From: Siniperca chuatsi
Taxonomy: Eukaryota > Chordata > Actinopteri > Centrarchiformes > Sinipercidae
Direction: 5' to 3'
Length of the DNA: 64,000 bases
Assembly (NCBI RefSeq): GCF_020085105.1
Contig: NC_058056.1
Span: 17,107,429-17,171,428 of the forward strand
In this document: in pieces, positions 60,244 through 64,000 of the stretch
Layout of the letters: each line of letters starts with the position of its first letter
How positions within the stretch are numbered: position 1 is the first letter of the stretch
Notes under the pieces: generated by a model
Database searches by the model: none
What the model was told of the DNA's origin: nothing
Seen by the model: only the letters and a program-made list of their open reading frames with translations
Translations under genes and position numbers: made by a program

Positions 60244-60889
60244 CCTCCTGCGGGGTTTGGCTTTAGATGATTGGAGCATCCCTAAATTGAGGGATGTGGT
60301 GACATAGGGGGACATGGGGGTACCCCAACAGGGAATTGACGTGTGTCACAGCCAGCTGGGGTTAAGATATTATATAAAAGAATATTCATGCTCATTTTAA
60401 TTGTCAGAAAGTAACTGCCACCAGCGTGACTTGGCAGATGGAAGACAGCTTGATGTATATTTTGTGATCTGACCCTATCCATGCGTGCATATGCGAAATA
60501 AACCTTTTTTATACTTGATGTGATATTGTGCTATTTTTGTAGCTTAAGACAGAGTATTCGCCCACAACACAGCTTACAAAAATAACAAAAAAGAAAAAGC
60601 TAAACTGAATAAAAATGGCCACCATCACAGGTTTGTGAATTGCAGTTACCTATTTAATAGACCTTTAATATATCTCTTTTCTACTGTGTGACTCCGCCAA
60701 CGTCTACCTACAAGGGTGAGCGTGCATGTACGTGCAGACGTTATCAAATGAGGACAGCCGCCTCAGCCATCTTAGCTGTGCATTTGTGTTTTTGTGTCTA
60801 TCGCCGTATGCCTGTGATGCTTGTTCACTGACGCAGCATCAGCAGCCCACACCATAAATACTGCATGGCCTCAAAAAATAGAGAGGATG

Positions 60890-61400
60890 GAGGGAACAAG
60901 GGAAGAGGAAGGAAAGAGAGGGAAAGAGATGAGGAGGAAACAAAGAGGAGGGGGAAAGCCTCGGTTGTTAAGATGAAGGGCGACAGAGGGGCGGACGGAG
61001 GAAGAGATGGGAGAACTGGGGGGTGAGGAGCAGGGAGGAGAGAGTGACTAAGAGATAAAAGTGGAGTGAGTGGATGCGAGTGTGTTTGTGTGCTGAGCGG
61101 ATGGCCTCGGGGAGCGGTCGACTCACTGTGCTGCTCTGCGGATGTGCTGACGGGCTCCAGGCCGTTTGCTCACTCACTCACCCCTCCGCTCTGCTCACTG
61201 CAAAGAGGACAGAGATGGGGAGGGGGTGCAGGTGAGATGGGTGAATTGGGGGGAGCAGGGGTGGGGGGTGAGACAGGAGGAGAGCGGGAAACTGGGAAAG
61301 AATGTGGGAAAATAGATGGGGGAAAGAACTGAAGGGTGGAAGAAAAAGGAGGCATAAAAAAATCACAGAAAAAGGGTGAAGAGGGACAGAGGTGACCATA
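60890..61400. repeat. purine-rich, G-run DNA
   Basis: Long GA-rich stretches flank a mixed segment. At 61239-61268 the pattern GGG-6-GGGGGG-4-GGGG-1-GGGGGG fits a G-quadruplex. Confidence 0.85.
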
Positions 61401-63293
61401 TGTTTGAATAGGTTAAGGAGCAAAAAAGGGCGGGAGGGTGACTATGGGAGCAGTAGTAGGATAAAATAGAGGGATGAGTTGACAGGTTGGCAGGGTAAAG
61501 AAGTGGCCAGATAAGACGCCTCTATCCTCCACTGGGAGCTAAGTGGACGAGGGATACAGGGAGTTAAACAGGGTCTACGTTCTCTAATAAGGAAGTATCC
61601 AATAAACCAACTGACATGCCATTGGTGCAGCTGTGTGCACCCTCAGCATGCACAGTATGCAGTGTGTGTGTTCTGCCTATTAGCATGTGCGCGCAAATGG
61701 AGTAAAGCTGTCTATGAGCAGGCATAATGAGCACTTGTGCATAATGTGAAGTGAACAGTATGTTTGTGTATGGAAATGGGTGCGCAATTGATCTGCAGTG
61801 TGTGAAAGAACAGCAAGATGTGATCTCAACAGTGATCATTCTAAATACATCACATCATGTTTTCAACCCTGGATGATGACGCAGAACTGCTGTTGCCCTC
61901 CAACATGCAGATGTCACTTTGACTGTTGAGAGTTCATGTGTGCTCGAGTGTTTCCATGCACACACGTGAAGGTATGTTACTAAAGAGTTGTCTTGACATA
62001 AGAAACTTACAATTTGGGAGCATGTAAAATGGGGGGTCTTTATGCAACATCCCAGGGAAGCCAGCAGATTGAGACTAGTGTTGCTGAATATGGAAAGAGG
62101 GCACACAGCAAAGGCTGCTGGGAGTTTCTGATTGGCTGCTAATGTTGCTATCCAGGCTGGGATTGGTGGAGCTGACGCAGCCCAACATCACGTTGTCGGG
62201 ACTAAACCCTTTTGAACTGAGGCAAAGCAGAGAGGCACAGATCTCAAAACACATACACACATATGTGCATACACACGTGCAGATACACACCCACATACAC
62301 GCATTAAAAGGAAGTATTGCAACTGAATATGCATCTGTACATGATAGTTCCACATGCACTCCAACATAGTGTATATATATAAACCAGGATGGGCTCCTTG
62401 TTGATCGTGTCAGGAGAAAACGGAATTCATAATGTTCCTGGGCTTGTCTCCATATATGATGATCTCTAGTGAATCTGCGCAGTTGAAAGGGAAAGGAGCC
62501 AACTTCCTTAATTTTTCCATTCTCTTTTAAGCCCAGCGCTAAGGTAGACAGAATAAATTGGAGCTTAAGCATGCGTGAAGGCACAGCCAGCAGGCCCCTT
62601 TCCACCACTCCACGCCACATTTGTCAAATCAGAGGAATTTCTGCTACACGTGAACCCAGAATCAGAGAAGAGAGAGAAATGGCAGGGATTCACATTTAAG
62701 TCACGCACAAGGAGCAACACTCCTAGAAAAAAAATTTTGAGTTTGTGGTTATTTTGCAATATGTCGTCTGGTCTTAACTGTAACAAAAAATAAATAAATA
62801 AATACACAACTAGCTGAGTGCATAGTCAATAAGCTGCATGCTATTAATAAAACATGAGATGAGACAAGGCAGTGAGTCAGGGGAAATGCATGACTACTCT
62901 TTTGGCCTCACTTCCTTTGCCCCGTGGTGTGTCGGCTCGACTCTGCATGTGCCTTTGCCCATAGTAAGACGTGTCTCTGCCATTGGCTACAGTGAACAGG
63001 AGAGGAATCTCTTCTGATTGGGATGATGTGGTTCCCGGATGAACCTCAATACAAATACTTTCCTCTGCCTCTTTTTTTTGTCAACCCACCTCTAGTTCTA
63101 GTTGAACAAATAAAGTGGAATGTGAAGAACATATGAAAACACACAGCGGATCTGTCAGCTTATGTACATAGTTAGTTGCACAAACATGGCTGACATTTTA
63201 GTGTATTTAGCTTACACAGTGCATGAGAAAACAACCATGACAGATGCAAACGAGATGCAACGTCAGTTCTGTCATCTCTTTTGCATTGGCAAA

Positions 63294-63300
63294 GTGTGTG

Positions 63301-63328
<28 letters not shown>
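63294..63328. repeat. GT microsatellite
   Basis: About 17 GT units. Confidence 0.97.
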
Positions 63329-63331
<3 letters not shown>

Positions 63332-64000
63332 TGCAAGCCTGTTTTAAGGCTGAAGGTCAGGCCTATGAATCTTTGATCCATCTCTTCCCAACTTGTTATG
63401 TCCCTCCCTACATTCAATATGAGTGAGCAGAGTACCTCTTTGCCTGTCCTTTCTTTCTCACACATACATACACACACACACACCCTCCCTGTGCCCTCCC
63501 AGTGCATTAATGTTCTTACATCACCTCCTCCAGTGAGCAGAGAAAACAAGAGAGCAAGAGACTTGAAGAGATGGAGAGATGAGTTATGGGGGGTGGGAAT
63601 CATGTCGCCGCTGGGGAGGGAGTTGAGTGATGGGTGGGAAAGAGAAGTGTGCCATTAAAGAGAAAAGTGTGGGAGACAAGGATTAAAATGCTATGAAGTT
63701 AAACATATGCAGCATGCTGTAGAGTATGTAGTGTAGGAATATGGATCAAAACCCAACCTAAGTCAAATAGCATATAACCCTGTTGAATTATTTTGGGGAA
63801 AATGTTACACTGTTACAGAAAAGTTTCCCTCGATTAACAACTGCAGAATTGCCATCAAGGGATTAAACCCACCCATGGAATGCACTATGCATAATAAAAA
63901 CAAATTCACAGACATTATTCACCCCAGAAAAGACCAAAATTAGTATAATCATTGCATCAGTCGGAAGCCCATATATGAAATGAATGACAAAAGGCTGGTT

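Larger units (their letters stand above)
53335..64000 (-). other. msra upstream intron, open at the right edge
   Basis: No further msra exon was found. It contains a MITE (54969-55333), CA/GT runs (58796, 63294), GA-rich and G-quadruplex-prone DNA (60890-61400), a four-half-site nuclear-receptor cluster (60218-60243) and candidate conserved segments near 56960-57090 and 62890-63060. Confidence 0.75.

Noticed and set aside
62075..62620. 181-codon minus-strand frame
   Set aside because: No family resemblance and it includes repeat-derived CVCTYVCMCF-like segments.
53335..64000. Further msra exons (WENHDPTQ, GCFWG, FAGGY)
   Set aside because: I looked for each motif on the minus strand and found none; they probably lie beyond the window.
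53335..64000. miR-124 near msra, as in human 8p23
   Set aside because: Neither aaggcacgcggtgaatgcc nor its complement was seen.

Overview
This window is vertebrate genomic DNA, almost certainly from a ray-finned (teleost) fish. The evidence is intron-split genes with GT-AG splice sites, hundreds of bases of CA, TA and GA microsatellite, and many short transposon remnants of types abundant in fish: non-LTR retrotransposon 3' tails ending near a 'gattctga' run, and small inverted-repeat elements starting ttaaagg. The species cannot be read from the sequence; a percomorph is my guess from the repeat types.

Three genes are supported, all on the minus strand and head to tail. (1) e2f2, seven coding exons between 15136 and 3511, complete, 448 aa, with an E2F-site-rich promoter at about 15690-15790. 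Its intron 4 is a minor-spliceosome (U12) AT-AC intron. (2) id3, two coding exons between 21909 and 21155, complete, 117 aa, with a TATA box and two inverted CCAAT boxes upstream. (3) msra (methionine sulfoxide reductase A), only the last two coding exons (53334-53228 and 44052-43879). The 5' exons, with the catalytic cysteine, must lie beyond base 64000, so everything from 44053 to the right edge is msra intron apart from exon 53228-53334.

Layout: 1-3331 is non-coding DNA downstream of e2f2. 3511-15136 is e2f2, with a 930-bp inverted-repeat element in intron 6 and a retrotransposon tail in intron 1. 15860-20800 is AT-rich spacer with a retrotransposon remnant. 20819-23400 is id3 with its candidate control elements. 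23400-43878 is a long gene-free stretch upstream of id3. 43879-64000 is msra, mostly intron, with a very long TA repeat and several candidate regulatory motifs.

The id3-e2f2 pair, same order and strand, matches the mammalian ID3-E2F2 neighbourhood (human 1p36). msra as the upstream neighbour does not match human, where MSRA is on 8p23. E2F2 drives S-phase genes and ID3 blocks bHLH differentiation factors, so the pair couples proliferation and differentiation; msra is an unrelated antioxidant repair gene. The most notable observations are two identical-geometry BMP/Smad motifs (AGAC-N5-GGCGCC) bracketing id3, a C-terminal KDEL on MsrA, the U12 intron in e2f2, and a run of four nuclear-receptor half-sites in the msra intron. 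I found no evidence of a wholly new biological system.
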